64,000 nt of DNA from Paraburkholderia caballeronis (GTDB lineage: Bacteria > Pseudomonadota > Gammaproteobacteria > Burkholderiales > Burkholderiaceae): NCBI RefSeq assembly GCF_900104845.1, contig NZ_FNSR01000001.1, positions 1-64,000 of the forward strand, written 5' to 3'. Under the pieces are notes generated by a model that saw nothing but the letters and a program-made list of their open reading frames with translations, made no database searches and was not told the DNA's origin. Position 1 is the first letter of the stretch. Each line of letters opens with the position of its first letter. This document shows, piece after piece, positions 37,615-45,553 of the stretch. Made by a program: the position numbers and the translations under genes.

Positions 37615-38898
37615 ATGAAACCCGCCGCCGAAGCCGCCGAAGCCGCTCCGCCGACCGCCGCCGGCCTGCCGGTGATCGCGCGCAACGTCGTGCATTTCGT
37701 GCGCGTGCTGCGCGGCGCGGGGCTGCCGATGTCACCCGCGCAGGCGGCCGATGCGATCGACGCACTCGGCTTCGTCGACCTCGCGCGCCGCGACGACGTG
37801 CGCGCGGCGCTCGCCGCGCTGCTGACGTCCGCGCCCGACGAACGCGAACTGTTCGACGCGGCGTTCGACGTGTTCTGGCGCGATCCGGACTGGGAAGGCA
37901 AGCTGCGCGCGCTGCTGCTGCCGAAGGTGAAAGCCGGCATGCCGCCGCCGCGCCGCGGCAACCGGCTTGCGGATGCGCTCGCCGCGCGCGCGCCGGAACG
38001 TAACGGCGCGCAGCAGCCGGCAGCGCGCGAAGAGCACGAACTGCGCGCGCACGCGACGTTCAGCGCCGACGAACGCCTGCGGCACCGCGACTTCGACACG
38101 CTGAGCGCCGACGAGTGGCGTGCGCTGCGCCATCTGATCCGCCGTCGCCGGCAGCCGCTCGCCACCGAGCGCACGCGGCGGCTGAAGGCAGCGGCGCGCG
38201 GCGCGCACGCGGATCTGCGCGCGAGCGCGCGTGAAGCGGTGCGTTCGGGCGGCGACTGGACCGTGTGGAAATATCGCGCGCCGGTCGAGCGCAAGCCGCC
38301 GCTCGTGCTGCTGCTCGACATCTCCGGCTCGATGAGCAGCTATTCGCGCGCGGTGCTGTACTACTGCCACGCGCTGCTGCAATCGCGCGAGCGCCTGCAG
38401 GTGTTCCTGTTCGGCACGCGCCTCACGCACGCGACCCGCGCGCTGCGCGAGCGCGATCCCGACATCGCGATCGCGCAACTGGCCGCGCAGGTCGCGGACT
38501 GGTCCGGCGGCACGCGGATCGGCGCGACGCTCGCGGAGTTCAACCGGCGCTGGGCGCGTCGTGTGCTGAACGGCCGGGCGACCGCGCTGATCGTCACCGA
38601 CGGCCTCGACCACGACGCCGGCGACACGCTCGCGGCCGAGATGGCGCGGCTGCACCGCTTCGCGCATCGCGTCGTGTGGCTCAACCCGCTGCTGCGCTAT
38701 CGCGACTTCGCGCCGAAGGCGCGCGGCGTGCAGGCGATGCTGCCCCATGTCGATTTTCATTGTCCGGTACATAATCTCGACAGCCTCGAAGCGTTCGGCC
38801 GAAGCCTCGGCGACGCGCCGCTCGCGGTGAAGCCGCGCACGGCCGTCGCGTCATCGGACGCCGCGCCGGTCGTTCGAGGAGCAGCCCGATGGAACTGA
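37615..38898 (+). CDS. VWA-domain protein (CoxE-like)
   Basis: This 427-residue protein has a C-terminal von Willebrand A domain with the MIDAS motif DISGSMS at residues 235-241 and later TDGLDHDAGD. The N-terminal half is helical and Arg-rich. CoxE partners the MoxR ATPase (CoxD) in maturation of the molybdenum hydroxylase; MIDAS probably holds Mg2+ for protein contact. The ATG at 37615 is four bases after the previous stop, so the two are coupled. It overlaps the CoxG-like gene by ten bases. Confidence 0.93.
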   Translation: MKPAAEAAEAAPPTAAGLPVIARNVVHFVRVLRGAGLPMSPAQAADAIDALGFVDLARRDDVRAALAALLTSAPDERELFDAAFDVFWRDPDWEGKLRALLLPKVKAGMPPPRRGNRLADALAARAPERNGAQQPAAREEHELRAHATFSADERLRHRDFDTLSADEWRALRHLIRRRRQPLATERTRRLKAAARGAHADLRASAREAVRSGGDWTVWKYRAPVERKPPLVLLLDISGSMSSYSRAVLYYCHALLQSRERLQVFLFGTRLTHATRALRERDPDIAIAQLAAQVADWSGGTRIGATLAEFNRRWARRVLNGRATALIVTDGLDHDAGDTLAAEMARLHRFAHRVVWLNPLLRYRDFAPKARGVQAMLPHVDFHCPVHNLDSLEAFGRSLGDAPLAVKPRTAVASSDAAPVVRGAARWN

Positions 38899-39533
38899 CC
38901 GAAAGCTGCACGCTGCCGGTCCCGCAACAGCGCGCATGGGACGCGCTGAACGACACGACCATCCTGCGGGCGTCGATCCCGGGCTGCGACAGCATCGAGG
39001 CCGAAGGCGGCAACGCCTACGCGCTGTCGATGAGCGCATCGGTCGGCCCGGTGAAGGCGCGCTTCAACGGGCGCATGCGGCTGACCGACGTCGACGCGCC
39101 GCGCGCGTACACCATCGTGTTCGAAGGACAGGGCGGCGCGGCGGGCTTCGGCAAGGGCCACGCGCGCGTGACGCTCGAACCGGACGGCGACGCGGCAACG
39201 AAGCGGTCTTACGCGGCGAGCGCGCAGGTCGGCGGCAAGCTCGCGCAGATCGGCTCGCGGCTCGTCGACGGCGCGGCTCGTCGACGGCGCGACGCGACGT
39301 GCAAGCTCGCGCGCGAGTTCTTCAGACGCTTCGGCGAGCAGCCCGGCGGCGCAGCGGAAGTCGCCGACGACGCCGGCCGTTCCGGCGCAGCGCCGGACAC
39401 CCCGACAGCAACCGCGGCCGACGCCGCCGGAAACGGCGCGGCGCGGAACGAAACGACCGCCGACGGAGACGCATCCGGCGACGGGCAGCAAAGGAGGAAA
39501 CGATCATGGACAGCGTGGATCTCGAAGTCCTGA
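38889..39533 (+). CDS. CoxG-like SRPBCC-domain protein with an internal 16-base duplication
   Basis: This 214-residue protein has a SRPBCC/CoxG domain over about residues 1-150 (MELTESCTLPVPQQRAWDALND, IPGCDSIE, GKGHARVTLEP, AQVGGKLAQIGSRLVDGA). CoxG is thought to help anchor or mature the hydroxylase at the membrane. At 39257-39288 a 16-base unit is repeated in tandem. The second copy is read in a shifted frame as ARRRR, and family-like sequence KLAREFFRRF returns directly after, so a second small indel must compensate. The last 60 residues are low-complexity Ala/Asp/Gly. It overlaps xdhC-like by 28 bases. Confidence 0.85.
   Translation: MELTESCTLPVPQQRAWDALNDTTILRASIPGCDSIEAEGGNAYALSMSASVGPVKARFNGRMRLTDVDAPRAYTIVFEGQGGAAGFGKGHARVTLEPDGDAATKRSYAASAQVGGKLAQIGSRLVDGAARRRRDATCKLAREFFRRFGEQPGGAAEVADDAGRSGAAPDTPTATAADAAGNGAARNETTADGDASGDGQQRRKRSWTAWISKS
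39256..39291 (+). repeat. Tandem 16-base duplication inside coxG-like gene
   Basis: The unit GCGGCTCGTCGACGGC at 39257-39272 is repeated at 39273-39288, with partial matches on both sides. Since 16 is not a multiple of three, the copy shifts the frame. Confidence 0.9.
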
Positions 39534-40528
39534 AATCCAGCGCCCGCTGGCTCGACGAAGGTCACCGCGCACTGCTGGTGACGGTGGTGAAGACGTGGGG
39601 CTCGTCGCCGCGTCCGGAAGGCGCGATGCTCGTCGTGCGCGACGACGGCCTCGTCGTCGGCTCGGTGTCGGGCGGCTGCATCGAGGACGATCTGATCGAT
39701 CGCGTGCGCCGCGCAGGCATCGAGCAGCAAAGGCCGGAAGCGGTGAAATACGGGATCACGGCCGAGGAGGCGCATCGTTTCGGCTTGCCGTGCGGCGGCA
39801 CGATCCAGCTCGTGCTCGAACCGCTGACGCCGCAGAGCGGCATCCGCGCGCTGTACGAGACGGTGAGTCACGGCGAACTGGTCGCGCGCACGCTCGACAT
39901 GCACACCGGCGCGGCGACGCTCGGCCCCGCGCGCGCGACCGACGGCGTCTATTTCGACGACGAGCGCCTCTTGACGATCCACGGCCCGCGCTACCGGATG
40001 CTCGTGATCGGCGCGGGGCAGTTGTCGCGCTACCTGTGCCAGATCGCGGTCGGGCTCGACTATCAGGTGACCGTCTGCGATCCGCGCGAGGAATACACCG
40101 ACGTATGGGACGTGCCCGGCACGACGCTCGTACGCACGATGCCGGACGACACCGTGCTCGACATGAAGCTCGACGAACGCTGCGCGGTGATCGCGCTCAC
40201 GCACGATCCGAAGCTCGACGACCTCGCGCTGATGGAAGCGTTGAAGACGCCGGCGTTCTACGTCGGCGCGCTCGGCTCGCGGCGCAACAACGCGGCGCGG
40301 CGCGAACGGCTGAAGGAATTCGATCTTTCGGAAGCCGAACTGGCGCGCCTGCATGGGCCGGTCGGCATCTACATCGGCAGCCGCACGCCGCCGGAGATCG
40401 CGGTGTCGATCCTCGCGGAAGTGACCGCCGCGAAGAACGGCGTGTCGCTGCCGACGATCCTTCAGGTGGAAGGCGCGAAAGCGGCGCGGGAGGTCGCGGC
40501 GAGCGGGGAATCGGCTTGCCGCGTGTGA
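39506..40528 (+). CDS. XdhC/CoxF-family molybdenum cofactor maturation protein
   Basis: This 340-residue protein has the XdhC N-terminal domain (RALLVTVVKTWGSSPRPEGAMLVV, GSVSGGCIEDDL) and a C-terminal Rossmann domain (VIGAGQLSRYLCQIAVGLDYQVTVCDPR, GSRRNNAARRERL). XdhC proteins bind molybdenum cofactor, promote sulfuration and insert it into xanthine-oxidase-family enzymes. It is the last gene of the operon, which fits that role for the form II hydroxylase. AAAGGAGG precedes the ATG at 39506, strongly supporting this start even though it lies inside the previous gene. Confidence 0.95.
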   Translation: MDSVDLEVLKSSARWLDEGHRALLVTVVKTWGSSPRPEGAMLVVRDDGLVVGSVSGGCIEDDLIDRVRRAGIEQQRPEAVKYGITAEEAHRFGLPCGGTIQLVLEPLTPQSGIRALYETVSHGELVARTLDMHTGAATLGPARATDGVYFDDERLLTIHGPRYRMLVIGAGQLSRYLCQIAVGLDYQVTVCDPREEYTDVWDVPGTTLVRTMPDDTVLDMKLDERCAVIALTHDPKLDDLALMEALKTPAFYVGALGSRRNNAARRERLKEFDLSEAELARLHGPVGIYIGSRTPPEIAVSILAEVTAAKNGVSLPTILQVEGAKAAREVAASGESACRV

Positions 40529-40728
40529 GCGGGGTCCTGGTTGATCGCTGCCGGTGACGGCAGCATCGAACGCCAGATGCAGAGAGGCCCGCAGCGGCGG
40601 TCGCGCCGATAGTCGCCGCGGCCGGCGACGCGTACTCGCCCATCGGTACGAACAGCGATCGCGCAGCGGAAACAGCCGCTTCACGCGCGGCCGGCAGGCG
40701 GCGCCCGCCGGCCGCGCGACGCTTCACT

Positions 40729-40854
40729 TCAGTTGAACAGCTTGCCCGCCTGGATCAGCGTGTTCGCGACGCCCCACACGAGCGGCACCAGCACGTACAG
40801 CCAGAACACCGCAAGCAGCGCCTTGTTCGACGATTTCGTTTCGACGGTACTCAT
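40729..40854 (-). CDS. Small MFS partner protein, 41 residues
   Basis: This very short gene codes for a 41-residue protein with one hydrophobic segment (LLAVFWLYVLVPLVWGVANTL written here in part: LAVFWLYVLVPLVWGV). A GGGAG site precedes its ATG at 40854, and it starts 12 bases after the stop of the OFA antiporter. Single-helix proteins of this type accompany oxalate/formate-type MFS antiporters in many proteobacteria and are named MFS transporter small subunit in some databases. Its job, perhaps stability or assembly, is not established. It stays in frame with a clear stop codon. Confidence 0.8.
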   Translation of the reverse strand: MSTVETKSSNKALLAVFWLYVLVPLVWGVANTLIQAGKLFN

Positions 40855-40866
40855 GGTCGTCTCCCG

Positions 40867-42270
40867 TTATTTGCCGGCCGCAAGCTGCGACTCGGTCATG
40901 TGGTGCTTTTCGTTCACGCGCGATACGAGCAGGTTGCACACGAACCCGATCACCAGCAGCACCGCCATGATGTGGACGGTCATCGTGTACGCGTCCGCGC
41001 CGACCACGCCGTTCGCGACTTCATACGCGCGCACGTAGTTGACGAGCACCGGACCCGCGACGCCCGCCGCCGCCCACGCGGTCAGCAGACGACCGTGGAT
41101 GCCGCCGACATACGCGGTGCCGAACATGTCCGCGAGATACGCGGGCACGGTCGAAAAGCCGCCGCCGTACATCGACAGGATCACGCAGTACGCGAGCACG
41201 AACAACACGATGGTGCCGCCCTGCGCGAAGTGCGGCACCCCGTAGTACAGCAGCGCGCCGAGCGCGAAGAAGATGAAATACGTGTTCTTGCGGCCGACCC
41301 AGTCCGACGCGGACGCCCACACGAAGCGGCCGCCCATGTTGAACAGCGACAGCAGCCCGACGAAACCCGCGGCCGCGGCGGCGCTGACGCTGCCCTTGAA
41401 GCTCTCCTGGATCATCACCGACGCCTGGCCGAGAATGCCGATGCCGGCCGTCACGTTCAGGAACAGCACGAGCCAGATCAGGTAGAACTGCGGCGTCTTC
41501 AGCGCCTGGTCGATGTGGACATGGTTGCTCGACACAAGCTTTTTCTGCGTGGTCGCGGGCGGCGTCCAGCCCGCCGGCTTCCAGTCCGGCGCCGGCACGC
41601 GGATCGCGAGCGAGCCGATGGTCATCGAGATGAAGTAGGCGATGCCGAGCACGACAAACGTTTCCGCGACGCCGATGCTGGTGGCGCTCTGGAAGTGCTT
41701 CATCAGCATCACGGACAGCGGCGCGGCGATCATCGCGCCGCCGCCGAAGCCCATGATCGCGAGGCCGGTCGCCATCCCGCGGCGGTCCGGAAACCAGCGG
41801 ATCAGCGTCGACACCGGCGACACGTAACCGAGGCCGAGGCCGATCCCGCCGATTACGCCGTAACCGAGATACAGCAGCCAGATCTGATGCATCCACACGC
41901 CGAGCGCGGACACGAGGAAACCGCCGCCGAAGCAGCATGCGGCGGTGAACATCGTGCGGCGCGGGCCGACGCGTTCGAGCCACTTGCCGCCGAACGCCGC
42001 GGACAGGCCGAGGCAGACGATGGCAAGCGAGAAGATCCAGCCGAGCGTCGTCAGCGACCAGTCGTCAGCGGCGGACTGGGTGATGCCGATCACTTTCGTG
42101 AGCGGCGCGTTGAATACCGAAAACGCGTACGCCTGGCCGATGCACAGGTGTACCGCGAGCGCGGCGGGCGGCACCATCCAGCGGGAAAAACCGGGTGGCG
42201 CGATGGTGGCCTCCTTCGAGAAGAAGGGCGCGGAACGGGGTCCGCGCGATGAGTCCGCTACGCTGCTCAT
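40867..42270 (-). CDS. OFA-family MFS antiporter (oxalate/formate type)
   Basis: This 467-residue transporter has about 12 transmembrane segments and the OFA signatures WMVPPAALAVHLCIGQAYAFSVF, GLGLGYVSPVSTLIRWFPDRRGMATG and GGFSTVPAYLADMFGTAYVGGIHGRLLTAW. In Oxalobacter the OxlT member exchanges oxalate for formate; relatives move other monocarboxylates such as lactate, so the substrate is not fixed. An AAAGGAG site precedes the ATG at 42270. A 41-residue partner gene follows 12 bases on. The form II hydroxylase operon ends convergently only 200 bases away. Confidence 0.92.
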   Translation of the reverse strand: MSSVADSSRGPRSAPFFSKEATIAPPGFSRWMVPPAALAVHLCIGQAYAFSVFNAPLTKVIGITQSAADDWSLTTLGWIFSLAIVCLGLSAAFGGKWLERVGPRRTMFTAACCFGGGFLVSALGVWMHQIWLLYLGYGVIGGIGLGLGYVSPVSTLIRWFPDRRGMATGLAIMGFGGGAMIAAPLSVMLMKHFQSATSIGVAETFVVLGIAYFISMTIGSLAIRVPAPDWKPAGWTPPATTQKKLVSSNHVHIDQALKTPQFYLIWLVLFLNVTAGIGILGQASVMIQESFKGSVSAAAAAGFVGLLSLFNMGGRFVWASASDWVGRKNTYFIFFALGALLYYGVPHFAQGGTIVLFVLAYCVILSMYGGGFSTVPAYLADMFGTAYVGGIHGRLLTAWAAAGVAGPVLVNYVRAYEVANGVVGADAYTMTVHIMAVLLVIGFVCNLLVSRVNEKHHMTESQLAAGK

Positions 42271-42502
42271 GTTGTGTGTCTCCTTTCTGTGGCTTGCCAA
42301 TACAACGCGAACGGGGGCTGCGCGCGCCGTGATCCTGCCGCACGCGACGCGTTCCCCGCGCATCGCGCACGACTGCGTCCGGGTCACTCGCGCGGGGCTG
42401 CGCAGCGGCGACCGTATGACGCATTTACTTCACCGGAAAAATCCGGATGTCCCGAACGTTAGTGCGCCCGGCGACCGTTGGCAATATGAGACAGAAATGC
42501 AT

Positions 42503-42523
42503 ATGGGGCGCGACGCGCCCCAT
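42503..42523 (-). terminator. Palindromic terminator-like hairpin after PepSY gene
   Basis: ATGGGGCGCG and its exact complement flank a single A. It is 33 bases beyond the stop of the PepSY protein on the minus strand. The T-run after it is weak, so it may instead be an operator. Confidence 0.45.
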
Positions 42524-42555
42524 GAAGGAGAGAGACGGAAGCGGAAACGCACGCG

Positions 42556-43305
42556 TCAGGCAAGGCCCGCGACGAGCGCGGCGCCGATGGAACCCAGCAC
42601 CAGCACGACGCCGATGGTGCGGCGGCGGTTCAGTTCCGTCCACAACAACACGCCGGTCAGCGACAGCAGAATGAGACTGCCGGCGATCGTATCGATCAGC
42701 AGCACCCAGCCGATGCCGAGCCCGACGCCGCGATGCAGGTTGTTCAGCGTGCCGAGGAACGAACTCTCCATCCGCTTGACCGACACGTAACCGTTGCCGA
42801 CCCAGTATTCGGCCTGAAGGCTCTGCGCCGGTCCGGCAAGACTCATCTGCCAGAACTCCGGCTGAACGACGCTGCGCTCGCCCCACGCGACCGGATGCGC
42901 CGCTTCGCGGCGCACGCGTCCCGGCCGGCCGTCGAAGCGCAGTTCGCGTTGCAGCCAGCGCATCATCTGCTGCGGCGACGCGGGGCGCTCGGCGGGCAAG
43001 GCGACCTGCATCTGCTCGACCTGCGGTTCGCCGGTCGGGATCTTCATCGGCCCCGCGCGATGGTTCAGCAGGAAGCCGGTCACGCCGAACAGCAGCCCGA
43101 GCACCGCGCCCCACAGGCCGACCCAGCCGTGCACCTTGCGCAGCCACTTGATGAAGGTGGCGCGGCGCGAACGGTGCCGGCGCGCGGCCAGCGCGGCTTC
43201 GTCGAGACGCGCGCGCGCATGCTGCGCGGCGGCCGCGCTGACAGGCTCGATGGTTTCGGGCAATGCGGCATCGGCCCGTTCGGGCTCGTTCAGACGGACA
43301 TTCAC
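42556..43305 (-). CDS. PepSY-associated transmembrane protein (PiuB-like)
   Basis: This 249-residue inner-membrane protein has TM segments at about residues 55-80 (WLRKVHGWVGLWGAVLGLLFGVTGFLL), 190-215 (IGWVLLIDTIAGSLILLSLTGVLLW) and at the C-terminus (IGVVLVLGSIGAALVAGLA), with a periplasmic loop between. The family is linked to iron or siderophore reduction and uptake but has no fixed reaction. The start is GTG at 43305, with GGAG in front; longer upstream frames lack coding character. Parallel 43306-43668 region holds its promoter. Confidence 0.85.
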   Translation of the reverse strand: MNVRLNEPERADAALPETIEPVSAAAAQHARARLDEAALAARRHRSRRATFIKWLRKVHGWVGLWGAVLGLLFGVTGFLLNHRAGPMKIPTGEPQVEQMQVALPAERPASPQQMMRWLQRELRFDGRPGRVRREAAHPVAWGERSVVQPEFWQMSLAGPAQSLQAEYWVGNGYVSVKRMESSFLGTLNNLHRGVGLGIGWVLLIDTIAGSLILLSLTGVLLWTELNRRRTIGVVLVLGSIGAALVAGLA

Positions 43306-43571
43306 GGCAAACTCCAGGCACGGCCGGGCGGCCGCGTGGACGAAACGCCGGGCGGCCGGCAAACAGGGATGGGCGGATGGGCAACGGGTGCGAAGCGAAA
43401 CGCCGTGCGTGCTGGAAGAAGCGCGCGGCGTTCGCGGCGACCCGTCTGCGCCGGCTGGCGTGCGCCCGCCGGCAGAAAGCACCGGGAACGACAGGCTGGC
43501 TATGGCTTGCTTACGCAAAAACCGCTGACGTTCGCATGGACGAAGCAGCGGCTTGCGCAAAAACGCGCCAA

Positions 43572-43599
43572 TCATTACACAACTGAAAGGTTTTCTCAA
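43572..43599 (-). promoter_or_regulatory. Possible promoter of the PepSY gene
   Basis: On the minus strand TTGAGA (43594-43599) and TAATGA (43572-43577) are 16 bases apart. The match is moderate. The neighbouring 43306-43571 bases hold no gene that I can support. Confidence 0.35.
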
Positions 43600-43668
43600 T
43601 CGTGCGGCGTGTGCGATATGCCGGAGCGGACGCCGCAACAGGAACGCGCAACGCCATAACAAGCCGCG

Positions 43669-44694
43669 TCACACCGGCCACAGCGGCCCTTCCTGCATCG
43701 CGCCGATCTGCTCGCGCAGTTCGAGGATGCGGTCTTCCCAGTAGCGCTGCGTGTTGAACCACGGAAACGCGGCCGGAAACGCCGGGTCATGCCAGCGCCG
43801 CGCGAGCCACGCCGAATAGTGGATCAGCCGCAGCGTGCGCAACGCCTCGACCAGATGCAGTTCGCGCGGCTCGAATTCGCAGAAGTCCTCATAACCGGCG
43901 AGCAGGTCGGTCAACGCGCGCGACGCCGCCGCGCGTTCGCCCGGCAGCAGCAGCCACAGGTCCTGGATCGCCGGCCCCATCCGGCTGTCGTCGAAATCGA
44001 CGAAGTGCGGGCCGGCGTCGGTCCACAGCACGTTGCTCGGATGGCAGTCGCCATGCAGCCGCAGCGAACGCACGTCGCCCGCGCGCGCGAACGCGTCCTC
44101 GACGCCTTGCAGCGCGAGCGTCACCGCCGCCTGCCACGCGGTGCGCACATCGGCCGGCACGAAACCGTGTTCGAGCAGGAAGTCGCGCGGCTCGTAGCCG
44201 AACGTCCGGATATCGAGCGCCGGGCGCGCGAGGTACGGCTGCGTCGCGCCGACCGCGTGAATCCGGCCGATGAAGCGGCCGAGCCATTCGAGCGTGTCGC
44301 TGCGGTCGAGGTCCGGCGCGCGGCCGCCGCGCCGCTCGAACACCGCGAAGCGGTAACCGTCGAACGTGTTCAGCGTGCGGCCTTCCAATTCGAGCGCCGG
44401 CACCGCGGGAATCTCGCGCGCCGCCAGTTCCGCGACGAACGCATGCTCTTCGAGGATCGCCTCGTCAGACCACCGCTCGGGCCGATAGAACTTCGCGACC
44501 ACCGGCGGCCCGTCCTCGACGCCGACCTGGTACACGCGGTTTTCGTAGCTGTTGAGCGCGAGCAGGCGGCCGTCGGTACGGCGGCCAGCCGGCATCAGCA
44601 CGCCGTCGAGCGCATCGAGCACGCATTCGGGCGTGAGGCGCGCGTACGGAGCCGCAGCCGGATCGGCGGGCTCGGAGGAGAGATCGTGGTTCAT
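43669..44694 (-). CDS. srkA: Stress response kinase A (SrkA/YihE)
   Basis: This 341-residue kinase-like protein belongs to the YihE/SrkA group of the APH/choline-kinase superfamily. The nucleotide part has LNSYENRVYQVGVEDG, the Brenner motif is LRLHGDCHPSNVLW with catalytic Asp, and FVDFDDSRMGPAIQDLW carries the metal Asp. Escherichia coli SrkA protects cells from stress-induced death. Here it is a lone gene. ATG at 44694 and an ATG 15 bases upstream are both possible starts. Confidence 0.92.
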   Translation of the reverse strand: MNHDLSSEPADPAAAPYARLTPECVLDALDGVLMPAGRRTDGRLLALNSYENRVYQVGVEDGPPVVAKFYRPERWSDEAILEEHAFVAELAAREIPAVPALELEGRTLNTFDGYRFAVFERRGGRAPDLDRSDTLEWLGRFIGRIHAVGATQPYLARPALDIRTFGYEPRDFLLEHGFVPADVRTAWQAAVTLALQGVEDAFARAGDVRSLRLHGDCHPSNVLWTDAGPHFVDFDDSRMGPAIQDLWLLLPGERAAASRALTDLLAGYEDFCEFEPRELHLVEALRTLRLIHYSAWLARRWHDPAFPAAFPWFNTQRYWEDRILELREQIGAMQEGPLWPV

Positions 44695-44856
44695 TCCCGC
44701 ATTGTGCATCGCGGGCGGGGAATCGGCGAGCCGAAGCGTGCACACGGCCCACGCGCGGCGTCGCGGGAGACGCGTGCTGACGATCGGGGCGGCGCGGTGC
44801 CGCGCGCCCCGGAGCCTGCCGCGCGGGACCGGCAGCAGGGGGAGAAAAACGCTCTG

Positions 44857-45069
44857 TCAGTGAACCTGGGCGCTCGCGGGCCGCACCTGCTCGCCGGTGT
44901 CGATCAGGTCTTCCAGAAAAAAGGGCTCGGTATTCAGTTGGGCCGACACGCCGGGTTCGCCGGCATACCACGTAACCATGGCCATGTCGCCCAGAATACG
45001 CATCACGATGCCGCGCGCGCCATGAGGCACGGCGATGTGCACGGTGCGGACAATAGAACCGATTTGCAT
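44857..45069 (-). CDS. Small conserved-looking protein, function unknown
   Basis: This 70-residue protein (MQIGSIVRTVHIAVPHGARG...) has beta-strand-like repeats of Ile/Val, a conserved-looking MAMVTWYAGEPGVSAQL and an acidic region ahead of the C-terminus. A GGGGA site sits eight bases before the ATG at 45069. Codon use fits the genome. I do not recognise a family. It is monocistronic between srkA and the divergent RND operon. Confidence 0.7.
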   Translation of the reverse strand: MQIGSIVRTVHIAVPHGARGIVMRILGDMAMVTWYAGEPGVSAQLNTEPFFLEDLIDTGEQVRPASAQVH

Positions 45070-45553
45070 GATGTTTCCCCGTTCCTGTGCCGGCTTCGAA
45101 CGAATGGAACGCCGGTCAAAGTAAGTGGTGGCAAAAACGCAGCGCGCTCGCAGTTGCGCGTACACCGAAGCAATGCCCGCCGGCATCGCCCGCCGCGCCG
45201 CGATCGGCAGGTCGCGGACACGCCGTTTCATGCATTGTTGCCGTTTTACGTGTTCGAGCAAAGCAAAAAAAACGCAACACGACCGACACATAGTTTCAGC
45301 GACAATTGTGGCGTTAAAACGACTTACGAAAAACTGACTGTAACAGACCGTAATCCATAGGCCGCTAACGATTGCGGACGTCGTCATTGAAAAAGTACGC
45401 TTTCGTCCAGCGACAGGCGCTATAGTCCTGTCGCACCGGAAGCAACCGTTTCGCATACGCGGACCGGTAAAACCACCCGATAACCCCCGCCGGACGTAGC
45501 CAGAGCCGCCACGTTCGCACTACTCCGCCATCAGCGAAGGTACCTGGCGTTCC
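45070..45553. other. Intergenic region before the RND operon
   Basis: About 480 bases between the divergent small gene and the RND pump gene. The segment 45240-45360 is AT-richer (AAAAAAAACGCAACACG, GTGGCGTTAAAACG) and probably contains both promoters. No regulatory gene such as a TetR or MarR repressor lies next to the operon, and I see no clear operator. Confidence 0.45.
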
